Notes: generated by a model not told the origin, from the sequence alone. A DNA stretch of 64,000 bases from Nocardioides caldifontis (GCF_008087345.1 NZ_VHIB01000017.1:21996-85995), one strand, 5' to 3'; positions 36,703-47,449 are shown, counted from the stretch's first letter. A program made the numbers and translations.

Positions 36703-37598
36703 TCCTGGACCGCCTTGGCGACCGCGACGTTGGCCGTGATCCAGCCGCGGTCGGGCGCCCGCTCGTCGAGCTCCCAGACGGCGTTGAGCACCACGCGGAG
36801 CACCGCCCAGTCGCGGGCGCGCTCCTCGTCGAGCCAGGCGGTGTCGACGATGGTGTGGAACCGCCGCCGCACCGTGCCCCGGACGTCTCCGGAGGCGACC
36901 ACCTCGTCCCACCGGTTCCACAGCATCGGCGCGGGCTCGAAGTGCGGGTCGCCGTTGAGCGGCTTGGGGTCGATCACCAACCAGGGCTCGCGATCGGCGC
37001 GCAGCACCTGGGCGTAGTGGAGGTCGCCGTGGAGCAGCCGCGCGTCCGTGTCGGGGTCGGCGGCGAGCTGACGGGCGAGCGACGCCGCCTGCTCGACCAT
37101 CCGGTGCGGGACGGGCGCCCCGCGCGGCACGGCGCGCAGCCGCTCCTCCCAGCGCGCACAGAGCCGGGAGAGCGACCGGAGGCGCGCCAGCGGGGCGAGG
37201 TGCAGCCGTGCGTACGCCGAGGCGACCACCTCGCACGCCTCGACGTCGTCGACGGTGATGAGGTCGTCAGGGCCGGCCCGCTCCAGCAGGAGCGCCCGGC
37301 GGTGCGGGTCGGCACGCAGCAGCCGCACGGTCCCTTCACCGTGCCAGTGCTGCAGTGCGAGGTGCTCGTGGGCCGACTCGTCGTCGGGGAAGCCGAGCTT
37401 GAGCACCGCATGCTCCCCCGCCGAGACCACCGGCAGGACCAGCGAGCAGTGCCCGTGGGCGGTGCCGCCGTCCGGGCGCAGCTCCCACTCCTCCAGCAGC
37501 TCGCCGACCAGCGCCGGGAGCCGGGCGACCCAGGCGGCCCACGCCTCTCCGCGGTCAGCCATCGCGAGCACGCCCGAGGGCAGCGTCACGGCGCTCAC
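36699..37598 (-). CDS. aminoglycoside 6-phosphotransferase-like kinase (APH(6)/Hur family)
   Basis: 299 residues with a kinase-like fold. The ATP-binding Lys lies in AVLKLGFPDDESAHE, the catalytic Brenner motif is LLHGDLHYAQVL (near residue 195), and the metal motif is VIDPKPLNGDPHFEPAP. This matches the streptomycin 6-kinase/hydroxyurea phosphotransferase family. Chromosomal copies are widespread in actinobacteria; resistance to streptomycin cannot be assumed. The 5' region (MSAVTLPSGVLAMADRGE) may be two starts; ATG 37598 is used. Its stop overlaps the MOSC start. Confidence 0.85.
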   Translation of the reverse strand: MSAVTLPSGVLAMADRGEAWAAWVARLPALVGELLEEWELRPDGGTAHGHCSLVLPVVSAGEHAVLKLGFPDDESAHEHLALQHWHGEGTVRLLRADPHRRALLLERAGPDDLITVDDVEACEVVASAYARLHLAPLARLRSLSRLCARWEERLRAVPRGAPVPHRMVEQAASLARQLAADPDTDARLLHGDLHYAQVLRADREPWLVIDPKPLNGDPHFEPAPMLWNRWDEVVASGDVRGTVRRRFHTIVDTAWLDEERARDWAVLRVVLNAVWELDERAPDRGWITANVAVAKAVQE

Positions 37599-37677
37599 CG
37601 GTGCCCGCCGACTGTCGTCATGCCGCCCATTCCCTCATGGGCGCCGCTCCTGTCCACCCGCACCCCGAGGAGCCGCC

Positions 37678-38285
37678 GTGACCGACGACAGTCCCGTGCT
37701 GGTCACCGGCGCCTTCGGCAACGTCGGCCGCCACACCCTCCGCGCGCTGCTCGCCGACGCCGCCGCCCTCGACGAGCTCGTGTCGTCGGTGGCTCCGCGG
37801 GCGGTGCTCCACCTCGCCGCGATGATCCCGCCTGCGACGTACCTGCGCCCGGAGCTCGCCGCCGCGTGAACCTCGGGGCCACCGCCGGGCTGGTCACCGC
37901 CGTCGGACGGCTCGACCGGCCGTGCCGCCTGGTGGTCACCTCGAGCGTCGCCGTCTACGGCTCCCGCAACCCGCACGCCGTCAACGGCCGCGACGTCGGG
38001 CTGGCCTTCTCCCGTGCCGTCGACGCCCCGTGCAGCCACCGCACGCTGCTCGTCGCCGGCGACGACTCCACGCGGATGACCCAGCTCGAGCTGTCGCGGT
38101 CGGTGACCGGCGCGCTGGGGCTGCGGGACGTGCTGCCGCCCGGTCGCACGGGCGACCCGACGGACGACGCGGCGTGGTTCAAGGTCGACTGGATGGACAC
38201 CGAGGAGGGCCACGCCCGACCCTGGGAGGGGATCCGGCGCCTGTGGGGCGACGGCGCGCTGGTGGAGCCGGCGCCGGAGGGCTAG
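37678..38285 (+). pseudogene. NAD-dependent epimerase/SDR, multiply deleted and frameshifted
   Basis: GTG 37678 with a GAGGAG site starts a Rossmann N-terminus, VLVTGAFGNVGRHTLRALLA, which jumps after about 22 residues to VSSVAPRAVLHLAAMIPP; some 35-40 residues of a normal protein are absent. That frame stops at 37869. The next frame, overlapping at the stop (GTGA), continues with VNLGATAGLVTAVGRLDRP and VVTSSVAVYG, then jumps directly to VNGRDVGLAFSRAVDAP, missing the YxxxK active-site stretch. It ends at 38285. At least two deletions and one single-base shift are needed to explain this. It cannot encode a working enzyme. Confidence 0.8.
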
Positions 38286-38286
38286 C

Positions 38287-39120
38287 TCACTCCCCCTGCC
38301 GCCCGTACGACGCCCGCCGCGCCGCCCTCCGCAGCGTGGCGAGGACGGCCGGACCCAGGACCACGATCCCCACGGCGTTGGTGATCGCGCGGCCGGTGTC
38401 CCAACCGCCGGTGGACGTGAGCAGCGTGAAGATGCCGAAGCGGTGCAGGTTCTCCAGCAGCGGCGCGCCCGGGACGAACGACAGCGACCCCTCGTGGCCG
38501 GGGACCTCGATGCCGAGGAGGAACGGCCACGAGGAGAGGTTCATGATCAGTCCGAAGAGGTAGGCGCAGAGGACGCCGTACACGACGAGCATCGCGATCT
38601 CCGCGCGACCGGTGATCGCACGGCCCGCGAACGAGCGGGGCAGCAGGCCGGCCCCCAGGCCGATCCAGGCGGAGGCCAGCATCTGGTAGGGCAGCCACGG
38701 CCCGACGCCCGCGGTGAGCAGCGCGGACGCGAACAGCGACGTGCACCCCATCACGAAGCCGAACCCCGGCCCGAAGACCCGCCCGGCCAGCACCAGCAGG
38801 AAGAACACCATCTCGATGCCGGCGAGCCCGCCGCCGAGGGTGCGCATCGCGGAGTTGACGGCGGTGAGCACGCCGAGCATCGCGAGCGCCTTGGCGTCCA
38901 TGCCACCCTCGGTGAGCTCGACGAGGACCACGAGCACGACGACCGGGAGCAGGGTGAGGAAGAGGAACGGCGGCGCGACGGTGTCGACGCCCTCCTCGGG
39001 CACGAGGAGCAGCGGCCAGGCGAACATCAGCAGCCCGGCCAGGGACGCCAGCGCCAGGACCAGCGCCGAGCGGGGCCCCACCCGGACCGCGCTGTCGTTC
39101 GGGCGCACGAGCGTGGTCAC
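38287..39120 (-). CDS. ECF transporter S component (corrinoid uptake, inferred)
   Basis: 277 residues, about six membrane helices, with the substrate-binding-subunit layout of energy-coupling factor transporters (LAMLGVLTAVNSAMRTLGGG, FGFVMGCTSLFASALLTAG, MLASAWIGLGAGLLPR). The GTG at 39120 overlaps the stop of the ATPase gene (GTGA). It is the last gene of a riboswitch-controlled operon, so the cargo is probably cobalamin or another corrinoid. It converges head to tail with the SDR pseudogene, 1 bp away. No specificity residue can be read from sequence. Confidence 0.82.
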   Translation of the reverse strand: MTTLVRPNDSAVRVGPRSALVLALASLAGLLMFAWPLLLVPEEGVDTVAPPFLFLTLLPVVVLVVLVELTEGGMDAKALAMLGVLTAVNSAMRTLGGGLAGIEMVFFLLVLAGRVFGPGFGFVMGCTSLFASALLTAGVGPWLPYQMLASAWIGLGAGLLPRSFAGRAITGRAEIAMLVVYGVLCAYLFGLIMNLSSWPFLLGIEVPGHEGSLSFVPGAPLLENLHRFGIFTLLTSTGGWDTGRAITNAVGIVVLGPAVLATLRRAARRASYGRQGE

Positions 39121-40715
39121 ACCAGCACCTCCCGGACCTGGTCGACGGTGAGCCACCCGGGCCCGAGGATCTTCGACATCTGCGGCGCGAACGCCGGCGA
39201 CTCCGCGAGCACCCGGTCGACCGGACCGGCGGAGACGACCTCGCCGCCCGCCATCACGACCACCTCGTCGGCGACCCGGGCGACGAACTCGACGTCGTGG
39301 CTGGCGACCAGCACGCCACGCCCCTCCGCCACCAGCTGCCGCACGATGCGGCCGAGCATCTCCTTCGCCTCGTAGTCCAACCCGCGGGTCGGCTCGTCGA
39401 GCGCGACGACCCGGGGGCGGGCGGTCAGCACGAGGGCGAGCACCAGGGCGAGCTGCTGCCCCTCGGAGAGGTCGCGCGGGTGGTGGTCCCCGTCGATCCC
39501 GGGCGCGAGCCGGTCGAGGAGGTCACGGCAGGTGCCGTCCGGCGCCTCGGACTGCCGGTCCGCGGCGCGGCACTCCTCATCGACCGACTCGAGGTAGAGC
39601 AGGTCGGCGGCGGTCTGCGGCACCAGCCCCACCAAGGACCGGGCTCGCGCCGGCGTGGCACCGCCCGGGTCCTCCCCCAGCACCTCGACCGTCCCGGCGT
39701 CGCGGCGGCCGGTGCCCTGGAGGGCCCAGAGCAGCGAGGACTTCCCGGAGCCGTTGCGCCCCATCACCCCGACCACGGTGCCGGCGCCCACGGAGACCGA
39801 CACCTCCCGCACCGCGACCGTCCGCCCGTAGCGGACGGTCACGCCGTCCGCGCGCAGCAGCGGCCGGCCGGCGGGCGGCCGCACCGCCGCCGGAGGCGAG
39901 CCCAGCGCCTCGGCGAGCGCCCGGCTGCGGCGGCGGGCGTCACGCACCGTGACCGGCAGCGGCGCCCAGCCGGCGAGCCTGCCGAGCTCGACGACCGGCG
40001 GCGCCACCGGGGAGGTCAGCAGCATCTCCCTCGTCGGGCCGGCGGTGACCTCGCCGTCCTGGACTACCAGGAGCCGGTCGGCGAACGGGATCACACGCTC
40101 CATCCGGTGCTCGGCCATCAGCACCGTGAGCCCGAGGTCCTCGACGAGCCTCGCCAGGGTCCCGAGCACGTCCTCGGCGGCGGTCGGGTCCAGCGCCGAC
40201 GTGGGTTCGTCGAGCACGAGGAGCCGGGGGTGCATGGTGAGCACCGAGCCGATCGCCACCCGCTGCTGCTGGCCGCCGGACAGGGTGCGCAGCGCGCGGT
40301 GGCGCAGGTCGGCGATGCCGAGCAGGTCGAGGACCTCCTCGACACGGCGCCGCATCGTCTGCGGCTCCAGCCCGAGCTGTTCCATCCCGTAGGCGAGCTC
40401 CTCCTCGACGGTGTCGGTGACGAAGGTGCGCAGCGGGTCCTGGCCGACGTAGCCGACGAGGTGGGCGAGCTCGCGCGTCGTGTGGTCGCGGACGCTGCGC
40501 CCGCCGACGAGCACGTCGCCCTCAAGCAGCCCGCCGGTGAACCGCGGCACCAGGCCGTTGACGGTGCGCAGCAAGGTCGACTTGCCGGTGCCGGTCCGGC
40601 CGGCGACGAGCACCAGCTCCGACTCGGCGACCTCGAGATCGACCCCGCGCAGCGTCGGCTCGGGGGCGCCTTCGTAGGTGAAGGTCAGGTCGTGCCAGCG
40701 GACCATCGTGGTCAC
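39117..40715 (-). CDS. ECF transporter fused ATPase A1-A2
   Basis: 532 residues with two ABC ATPase domains. Domain 1 (about 1-235) has Walker A AGRTGTGKSTLL, signature LSGGQQQR and Walker B LLVLDEPTSALDP. Domain 2 (about 290-530) has Walker A GRNGSGKSSLL, a divergent signature LSEGQQLAL and Walker B VVALDEPTRGLD. ECF transporters use a pair of such ATPases; here they are fused. GTG 40715 overlaps the T-component stop. Energises uptake through the adjacent T and S subunits. Confidence 0.92.
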   Translation of the reverse strand: MTTMVRWHDLTFTYEGAPEPTLRGVDLEVAESELVLVAGRTGTGKSTLLRTVNGLVPRFTGGLLEGDVLVGGRSVRDHTTRELAHLVGYVGQDPLRTFVTDTVEEELAYGMEQLGLEPQTMRRRVEEVLDLLGIADLRHRALRTLSGGQQQRVAIGSVLTMHPRLLVLDEPTSALDPTAAEDVLGTLARLVEDLGLTVLMAEHRMERVIPFADRLLVVQDGEVTAGPTREMLLTSPVAPPVVELGRLAGWAPLPVTVRDARRRSRALAEALGSPPAAVRPPAGRPLLRADGVTVRYGRTVAVREVSVSVGAGTVVGVMGRNGSGKSSLLWALQGTGRRDAGTVEVLGEDPGGATPARARSLVGLVPQTAADLLYLESVDEECRAADRQSEAPDGTCRDLLDRLAPGIDGDHHPRDLSEGQQLALVLALVLTARPRVVALDEPTRGLDYEAKEMLGRIVRQLVAEGRGVLVASHDVEFVARVADEVVVMAGGEVVSAGPVDRVLAESPAFAPQMSKILGPGWLTVDQVREVLV

Positions 40716-41836
40716 GCGGCCACCTCCTCGCGAGCGGCCGGTTCGTCGGCGGCGTCGGTGCGGGCCTGGTCGGCCGGGAGCGGGGTCGCGAAGGCCGGCA
40801 CCACACCGAGGAGCACCGCGACGAGGGCGAGGCCGGAGAGCGCGGGCCAGGTGGCCGGGTCGGTGTAGGCGACGTCGGGGCGCTGCCGGAGCGCGACGGT
40901 GGCCAGCACGGCGACCGCGATGCCCGTGCCGGCGGTGAGCAGCTCGGCCGGGCGCCAGCGGTCCGGGCGGTACCTCGTCCGGGTCACCCGCCGCCCGGCG
41001 GTGACGAAGCCCGCGACCGCCAGCACGACGCCGCCGACCAGCATCGGCCAGGCGAGCACCTGCGGCGCCGTGGAGTCGAGGAAGGCGTAGCTGCCGACGC
41101 AGAGCCCGACGAGCCCCGCGACCAGCAGCGTGCCGGTGACGCGGCGCCAGGGTGCGGACAGGTTCCCGCTGCGGCCGTAGCCGCGCGCGTCCATGCTCGC
41201 GGCCAGGGCGAGGGACCGCTCCAGCGCGTCCTCCAGCACGGGTACGACGATCCGCCGCAGCGCCCCGATGCCGCGGCCCGGGTCCCCCCGCAGCCGCCGG
41301 GCCCGGCGCACCCGCTGGACGCTCTCGGCGAGCTGGGGGAAGAGCGAGAGCGCGATGACGACCGCGGTGCCGACCTCGTACAACGCCGGCGGGAGGGAAG
41401 CGAGCAGCCGCTTCGGGTTCGCCAGCGAGTTGGCCGCCCCGACACAGACGAGGAGGGCACCGAGCCGCATCCCGTCGTACAGCCCGAAGAGGAGGGACTC
41501 GCTGGTCACCGGCCCCAGCAGGGTGATGCCGGCCGCGAAGTCCGGCAGCGGGATCTCGGGCAGGTCGAGGAGCACGGTGTCGCCGTACTGGCCGCCGAGG
41601 AGGACCCGGAAGACCACGCGGAGCACCACGACGACCAGCGCGACCACCAGGTAGAGCCGGAAGGACAGCGCCCACGGCGCGTCGGAGCGCCGCGCCACCA
41701 CGGTCAGGCAGGCGACGAGGGTCAGCAGCACGAGCAGCACCGGGTTCGTCGTGCTGCTGGCAGCGACCGCCAGCCCGAGCGCCCAGATCCACCAGGCCCC
41801 CGGGTGGAGGTCGCGCGGGAGGACAGCGATCGTCAG
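40712..41836 (-). CDS. ECF transporter T component (CbiQ-like), apparent CTG start
   Basis: About 374 residues. Membrane helices flank the two T-component coupling motifs, seen as SMDARGYGRSGN (near residue 220) and the preceding RRARRLRGDPGRG. The reading frame clearly begins with LPRDLHPGAWWIWALGLAVA, the usual N-terminus of this subgroup, but no ATG, GTG or TTG exists before GTG 41740. A CTG at 41834-41836 overlaps the upstream TGA and directly abuts GGAGGAG; an ATC two codons later is better spaced. Starting at GTG 41740 would delete the first helix. T couples ATP hydrolysis to the S subunit. Confidence 0.82.
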   Translation of the reverse strand: MTIAVLPRDLHPGAWWIWALGLAVAASSTTNPVLLVLLTLVACLTVVARRSDAPWALSFRLYLVVALVVVVLRVVFRVLLGGQYGDTVLLDLPEIPLPDFAAGITLLGPVTSESLLFGLYDGMRLGALLVCVGAANSLANPKRLLASLPPALYEVGTAVVIALSLFPQLAESVQRVRRARRLRGDPGRGIGALRRIVVPVLEDALERSLALAASMDARGYGRSGNLSAPWRRVTGTLLVAGLVGLCVGSYAFLDSTAPQVLAWPMLVGGVVLAVAGFVTAGRRVTRTRYRPDRWRPAELLTAGTGIAVAVLATVALRQRPDVAYTDPATWPALSGLALVAVLLGVVPAFATPLPADQARTDAADEPAAREEVAA

Positions 41837-42804
41837 CTCCTCCGTCGCCAGGCGGTCACACCTGCCGCCGCGCCGAGGACGAGCACCGCCGCACCAGCGA
41901 GCAGCAGCATGGACGTGTCGCCGCCACCGCCGTCCACGTCGTCCGAGACCGGCGCGGCCGCGTCGCTGAGCTCGTCGCTCTCCTCCGCTTCCGGAGTCGC
42001 ACTGGCGCTCGGCGGGTCGTCCGGCCGCTTCCCGCCCTGGGCGTCGTTCTTCTCCCGCTCCTCGCGGTCGCTCTGACGCCCGGCGGCCTTCGGGGACGGC
42101 TCGACCGAGGGCCTACCGGCTTCGGGCGTCTTCGAAGCGTCGGGAGACGGCGTGCTCGACGGCGGGACCTCGACGGCGTCGTCCTGCTGGCCGCCACCTC
42201 CGCCTCCGCCTCCGCTTCCCTTGCCCGGCGTCCGGTCCTTGTCGGGCTGGGGCTCCGGCTTCGGGTCCGGCTTCGGCGAGGGTTCCGGCGCCGGCTCGGA
42301 CGTGGAGCCGCCGTTCGGGGCGGCGGACGGGTTGTCGCGCGACCCGCCGTTCTGCCAGCGCCAGCCGACCGACCCGCCGGCCGGCACCTTGAGACTGCTC
42401 GCCCCGAGGCTGGAGTAGGTCCAGCCGCCGTCGCCGTCGGACCAGAAGAGCCCCCAGTAGGCGTCCGTCGGAGGCGTGCGCTGGCACGGCTCCGACGAGG
42501 GCTTGCCGGCGACCTTGCAGACGAAGCCGGGCTGGCTGGCCACGAAGTCCAGGGAGAAGCCCGCCCGCTCGGTGACGTCGCTGGCCCGGCTCCCCGCGCC
42601 GCCGGCGTCGCAAGCGACCTTGGTGCCGCCACCGAGCGGTCCGAAGTCGACGACCACGGTGACACCGGTCCCCGGCTCACACGCCGCGGCGTGCGCCGGA
42701 GCGGCCGGCAACGCGACCGTGGCGGCGGCGCCCAGCACGGCTGCCGGCAGCACCCCGAGGGCCCGGAGGGCCCGGATGCTGCCTTCCCGGGCGACGAGCG
42801 TCAT
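41833..42804 (-). CDS. secreted, C-terminally membrane-tethered beta-domain protein (SCO2322-like; DUF4430/transcobalamin-beta-like)
   Basis: 323 residues. Signal peptide at residues 1-40 ending AHAAA. A compact Cys-containing domain follows (about 42-150; VVVDFGPLGGG, FVCKVAGKP, DAYWGLFWSDGDGGWTYSSL, VPAGGSVGWRWQ). Then comes a long Pro/Ser/Lys/Gly linker (about 155-290), and one C-terminal helix with an Arg tail (MLLLAGAAVLVLGAAAGVTAWRRRS-type). The folded domain resembles DUF4430, the beta domain of transcobalamin/intrinsic factor, in motif order (strand, G-Y/F-V-x-x-I/V-x-G, W-x-x-x, GD/GG-x-V-x-W). It overlaps its neighbours on both sides by 4 bp. Role inferred: corrinoid binding outside the membrane. 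Confidence 0.72.
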   Translation of the reverse strand: MTLVAREGSIRALRALGVLPAAVLGAAATVALPAAPAHAAACEPGTGVTVVVDFGPLGGGTKVACDAGGAGSRASDVTERAGFSLDFVASQPGFVCKVAGKPSSEPCQRTPPTDAYWGLFWSDGDGGWTYSSLGASSLKVPAGGSVGWRWQNGGSRDNPSAAPNGGSTSEPAPEPSPKPDPKPEPQPDKDRTPGKGSGGGGGGGGQQDDAVEVPPSSTPSPDASKTPEAGRPSVEPSPKAAGRQSDREEREKNDAQGGKRPDDPPSASATPEAEESDELSDAAAPVSDDVDGGGGDTSMLLLAGAAVLVLGAAAGVTAWRRRS

Positions 42805-43895
42805 CGCCGGGCCGTGCGCAGAGCGTCCAGCCCGACCATCGCCTGGGCCGTCGCCCGACGCCACTGGTCGGCGGTCTCGGCCACGATGCCGTCGGTCCGC
42901 CCGGCCTGGAACGCCGCCGCGTCGTAGGCCACAGCTCCGGTGTCGCCGGCGAGGGGCGTGCCGTCGGCCTTCGCCGCAGTCACCTGGTGCCCACGGATCC
43001 ATCGGGCGGCCTTCAGCGCGGCGCGCCGGTGCGGCTTCTGCTTGCTGTCAGCGAGGACCCACGCCGCGAGCCCCGTGGTGTTGGTGTTGGCGACCCCGTT
43101 GCCGACGAACGCGCCGTTCGGGCGCTGCCGCTTCACCAGCCAGTTCCGAGCGTCCCGGATGTCGTCACCGAGTCCCTTGACGCCGGCACGACGTGCCGCC
43201 TCGAGCCCCATGACCGCGATCGCGGTGGCGTCCACCGACGGGGCGCTCTGCCCCTTTCCGCGCCCGGCCTGACAGGTGAAGTCAGACGACACGACGTCCT
43301 CACGGAAGAACCCGGCCTTGCACTGCTGCTTGAGCAGGAACGCCGTGGTGGGTCGGAGGTACTTGCCACGCCCGGCGAGGGCGAAGGCCTGCACGACGTA
43401 CGACTGGCCGATGGTCTTGGTGAAGTTGCCGTACTGGCTGCGGTCCACGGCGCGCCCGGCCTGCTTGCCCTTGACGCGGATGCGGTCCTGGAGCCGCTTG
43501 AGGTACTTCCCCGAGCCGTACTGCGACGGCCGGACGCCGGCCTGCTGGACGGCGGTGAGCAGCTTGCCGAGCTGGGCGGCGTAGGACTCCTTGCCGGTGC
43601 CGACGTAGCTGCCTGCGAGCGGCTCGACAGCGTCGACGATCTGCTTCCGGACGGCGGGCCGCACCTTGAGCTCCTGGTAGCCGAGCAGCACGTCGAGGGT
43701 CAGCCCGATGTCGTCGAAGTCGAACTGGTCGTTGTGGACGATCCCGTTGTCGAGCTCGCGGGCCACCCAGTCGACCGCGGCCTTGCTCTGGGGCGAGACG
43801 GCGGCGGTGGCCGGAGCGACCGTGCCTGCGACCATGGTGGCCGACGTGGCGATCGAGGTAAGGCCGAGCAGCACCCGGCGGCTGAACGGAGTCAT
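42801..43895 (-). CDS. secreted prenyltransferase/squalene-cyclase-repeat protein (transcobalamin alpha-domain-like)
   Basis: 364 residues. The N-terminus FSRRVLLGLTSIATSATMVA to ATAAV is a signal peptide, possibly Tat-dependent (SRR). The mature protein is helical with repeats of the prenyltransferase/squalene oxidase type (for example DDIGLTLDVLLGYQE, VDATAIAVMGLEAARR, NANTTGLAAWVLAD-like, DTGAVAYDAAAFQAGR). The catalytic DxDD of cyclases is absent, so I expect a binding alpha/alpha barrel, the fold of the intrinsic factor alpha domain. It is the first gene after the cobalamin riboswitch. Its stop overlaps the next ATG (ATGA). A secreted corrinoid-binding role is an inference. Confidence 0.75.
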   Translation of the reverse strand: MTPFSRRVLLGLTSIATSATMVAGTVAPATAAVSPQSKAAVDWVARELDNGIVHNDQFDFDDIGLTLDVLLGYQELKVRPAVRKQIVDAVEPLAGSYVGTGKESYAAQLGKLLTAVQQAGVRPSQYGSGKYLKRLQDRIRVKGKQAGRAVDRSQYGNFTKTIGQSYVVQAFALAGRGKYLRPTTAFLLKQQCKAGFFREDVVSSDFTCQAGRGKGQSAPSVDATAIAVMGLEAARRAGVKGLGDDIRDARNWLVKRQRPNGAFVGNGVANTNTTGLAAWVLADSKQKPHRRAALKAARWIRGHQVTAAKADGTPLAGDTGAVAYDAAAFQAGRTDGIVAETADQWRRATAQAMVGLDALRTARR

Positions 43896-43924
43896 GCGGT
43901 TCCTTCCCTGCTGCTAGACAGGAG

Positions 43925-44100
43925 GGCTTCCGCGAGGAGACCCACCTGTGTTCCGCGACAGCGTGGTGTCAGGTCGCCCAGCAGCAGGCGTTCCGGCTCC
44001 CCTCACGGAGGAGGGCTACGGTTGCGGGTCAGCGCCGGACTTCGACCGGCTTCCCCTGGTCCGCTGGGCAAGAGTGGTTCGCCGCCGGTCGGCGGCTGCT
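43925..44100 (-). promoter_or_regulatory. cobalamin riboswitch
   Basis: On the minus strand the conserved core reads GGGGAAGCCGGT, then GTCGAAGTCCGGCGCTGA and CCCGCAACCGT (about 44015-44056), the B12 box and adjoining stem of adenosylcobalamin/cobalamin riboswitches. A downstream GGAACGCC and the hairpin built from CGCGGAACACAG and TCTCCTCGCGG complete the element before the start at 43895. The boundaries are approximate. It should shut the secreted-protein/ECF operon when cobalamin is plentiful. No U-run is visible, so repression may block the ribosome site (GGGAAGGAA, just before the ATG). Confidence 0.93.
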
Positions 44101-44126
44101 GCAATCTACCACCGCAGCAGGGCGGC

Positions 44127-46001
<1,875 letters not shown>

Positions 46002-46088
46002 TCTCCCAGCCGACCCGAGGTCCGGCTAATCAGCCCGCCGCCCGGGCCCTGCTCGGCCTCCACGGCCTCGGGGCCGGCGCGTGGTTCG

Positions 46089-47102
46089 ATGACGCGCATG
46101 CACCAGCCGCTGCCGCTCTCCGAGGCGCGCCCGGTCCCCCACGGGGCGACCGCCCGTCGGATCGTGTGGCCGCAGCTCCCGGTCGTCGTGCGGCGCCGGA
46201 TCGAGGAGCGGCTGGGATCGCCGGTGGCGGAGGCACGCACCCAGGACTCGGGGTTCACCCCCGGCTTCGCCTCGCGGCTCACCGCGGAGGACGGCCGCCG
46301 GGTCTTCGTCAAGGCGGCCAGCCTGACGGCGCAGCGCCGGTCGGCGGCGTCGTACGCACGGGAGGCGCGGACGCTCGCGCTGCTCCCCGCCGAGCGGCTG
46401 CCGCTCGCGCCGCTGCTGTGGTGCGAGGAGGTCGAGGGGTGGTACGTCGTCGCGCTGGCCGACGTCGAGGGGCGCCCGCCACGCCGCCCCTGGGTGGAGG
46501 ACGACCTGCGCCGGTGCCTCGACGCCCTGGCGGCCGTGCACGCGGCGACCAGCGGCGCCCCCGCGGGCGACCTCGGGCTGGCGCCGCTCCACGAGGAGGT
46601 GCCGACGCTGGTCACCGGGTGGGACGAGGTGGCCGCCGCGGCCCCGGAGTGGCCGCACCTCGCCGAGCTCCGCCAGCTCGCCCGGGCGTTCGCCGCCCTG
46701 CCCGACGCGGACCACTTCGTGCACGCCGACGCCCGCGACGACAACTTCCTGCTCACCGACGACGGCGGCGCCGTGATCTGCGACTGGGGATGGCCCGGGC
46801 TCGGCCCCCGGTGGGTCGACGCGGTGGCGCTGCTGGCGAGCGCCCGGGCCGAGGGGGTCGACGCCGGGACCGTGCTCGCGGAGCACCCCCTGACCTCGGG
46901 GGTCCCGGCGGAGGACGTCGATGCCTGGCTGGCAGCGCTGTGCGGGTGCACGGTCGAGTCCGACCTCAGGCCGGTGCCCACCTCCTCGCCGTACCTCGGG
47001 GTGCACCGCCGGTGGCAGGCCGCGGCACTCTGGGACTGGCTCGCCGAGCGTCGCGGATGGGCCCCGTCGCACGATTTGGGCGGGCCGGACCGCCGCTGGT
47101 AG
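46089..47102 (+). CDS. phosphotransferase/kinase-like protein (APH fold)
   Basis: About 337 residues of the aminoglycoside phosphotransferase superfamily. ATP-site strand [20 protein letters not shown] (Lys near residue 78), the catalytic motif [13 protein letters not shown] (near 218) and metal motif [16 protein letters not shown] (near 238) are intact. The substrate is unknown; the superfamily also phosphorylates lipids, sugars and choline. ATG 46089 or 46098 may be used. It is divergent from lepA (87 bp), and the rpsT promoter lies at its 3' end. Confidence 0.8.
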   Translation: MTRMHQPLPLSEARPVPHGATARRIVWPQLPVVVRRRIEERLGSPVAEARTQDSGFTPGFASRLTAEDGRRVFVKAASLTAQRRSAASYAREARTLALLPAERLPLAPLLWCEEVEGWYVVALADVEGRPPRRPWVEDDLRRCLDALAAVHAATSGAPAGDLGLAPLHEEVPTLVTGWDEVAAAAPEWPHLAELRQLARAFAALPDADHFVHADARDDNFLLTDDGGAVICDWGWPGLGPRWVDAVALLASARAEGVDAGTVLAEHPLTSGVPAEDVDAWLAALCGCTVESDLRPVPTSSPYLGVHRRWQAAALWDWLAERRGWAPSHDLGGPDRRW

Positions 47103-47105
47103 AGT
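47076..47105 (+). promoter_or_regulatory. candidate rpsT promoter
   Basis: TTGGGC, an 18-bp spacer and TAGAGT lie about 85 bp before rpsT and overlap the end of the preceding gene. The hexamers resemble the vegetative actinobacterial promoter. Position and quality fit a strongly expressed ribosomal protein gene. Confidence 0.55.
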
Positions 47106-47188
47106 GGTCCGTCGCGTGGCTGCCGTTCCGGCCTGCCCGCTTCCCGATCCTGACACCACCGCATCCGAGAGACACCGAGGCCTGCCCC

Positions 47189-47449
47189 GTGGCGAACATC
47201 AAGTCCCAGATCAAGCGCAACCGGCAGAACGAGCGTGCGCACCTGCGCAACAAGTCCGTGAAGTCGGCGCTCAAGACTGCGGTCCGCAGCTTCCGGGAGG
47301 CCGCCGAGGCCGGCGACTCCGAGAAGGCGCGCGAGCTGGCCCGCGTGGCCGGACGCAAGCTCGACAAGGCTGCCTCCGCCGGTGTCATCCACAAGAACCA
47401 GGCGGCGAACCGCAAGTCGGCCATCGCCAAGCGGGCCGCGGCGCTCTGA
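47189..47449 (+). CDS. rpsT: 30S ribosomal protein S20
   Basis: 86 residues, strongly basic and helical ([20 protein letters not shown] at the start; [19 protein letters not shown] at the end). It binds 16S rRNA near the base of helix 44 during 30S assembly. Start GTG 47189 gives the standard V/M-ANIKSQ N-terminus, with GAGG at eight bases. It has its own promoter (47076-47105) and a strong hairpin terminator (47465-47502) shared with convergent holA. Confidence 0.98.
   Translation: MANIKSQIKRNRQNERAHLRNKSVKSALKTAVRSFREAAEAGDSEKARELARVAGRKLDKAASAGVIHKNQAANRKSAIAKRAAAL

Noticed and set aside
36699..37598. Acquired streptomycin resistance gene
   Set aside because: Base composition and context match the chromosome, no mobile element is present, and chromosomal APH(6)/Hur-family proteins are common without proven resistance.
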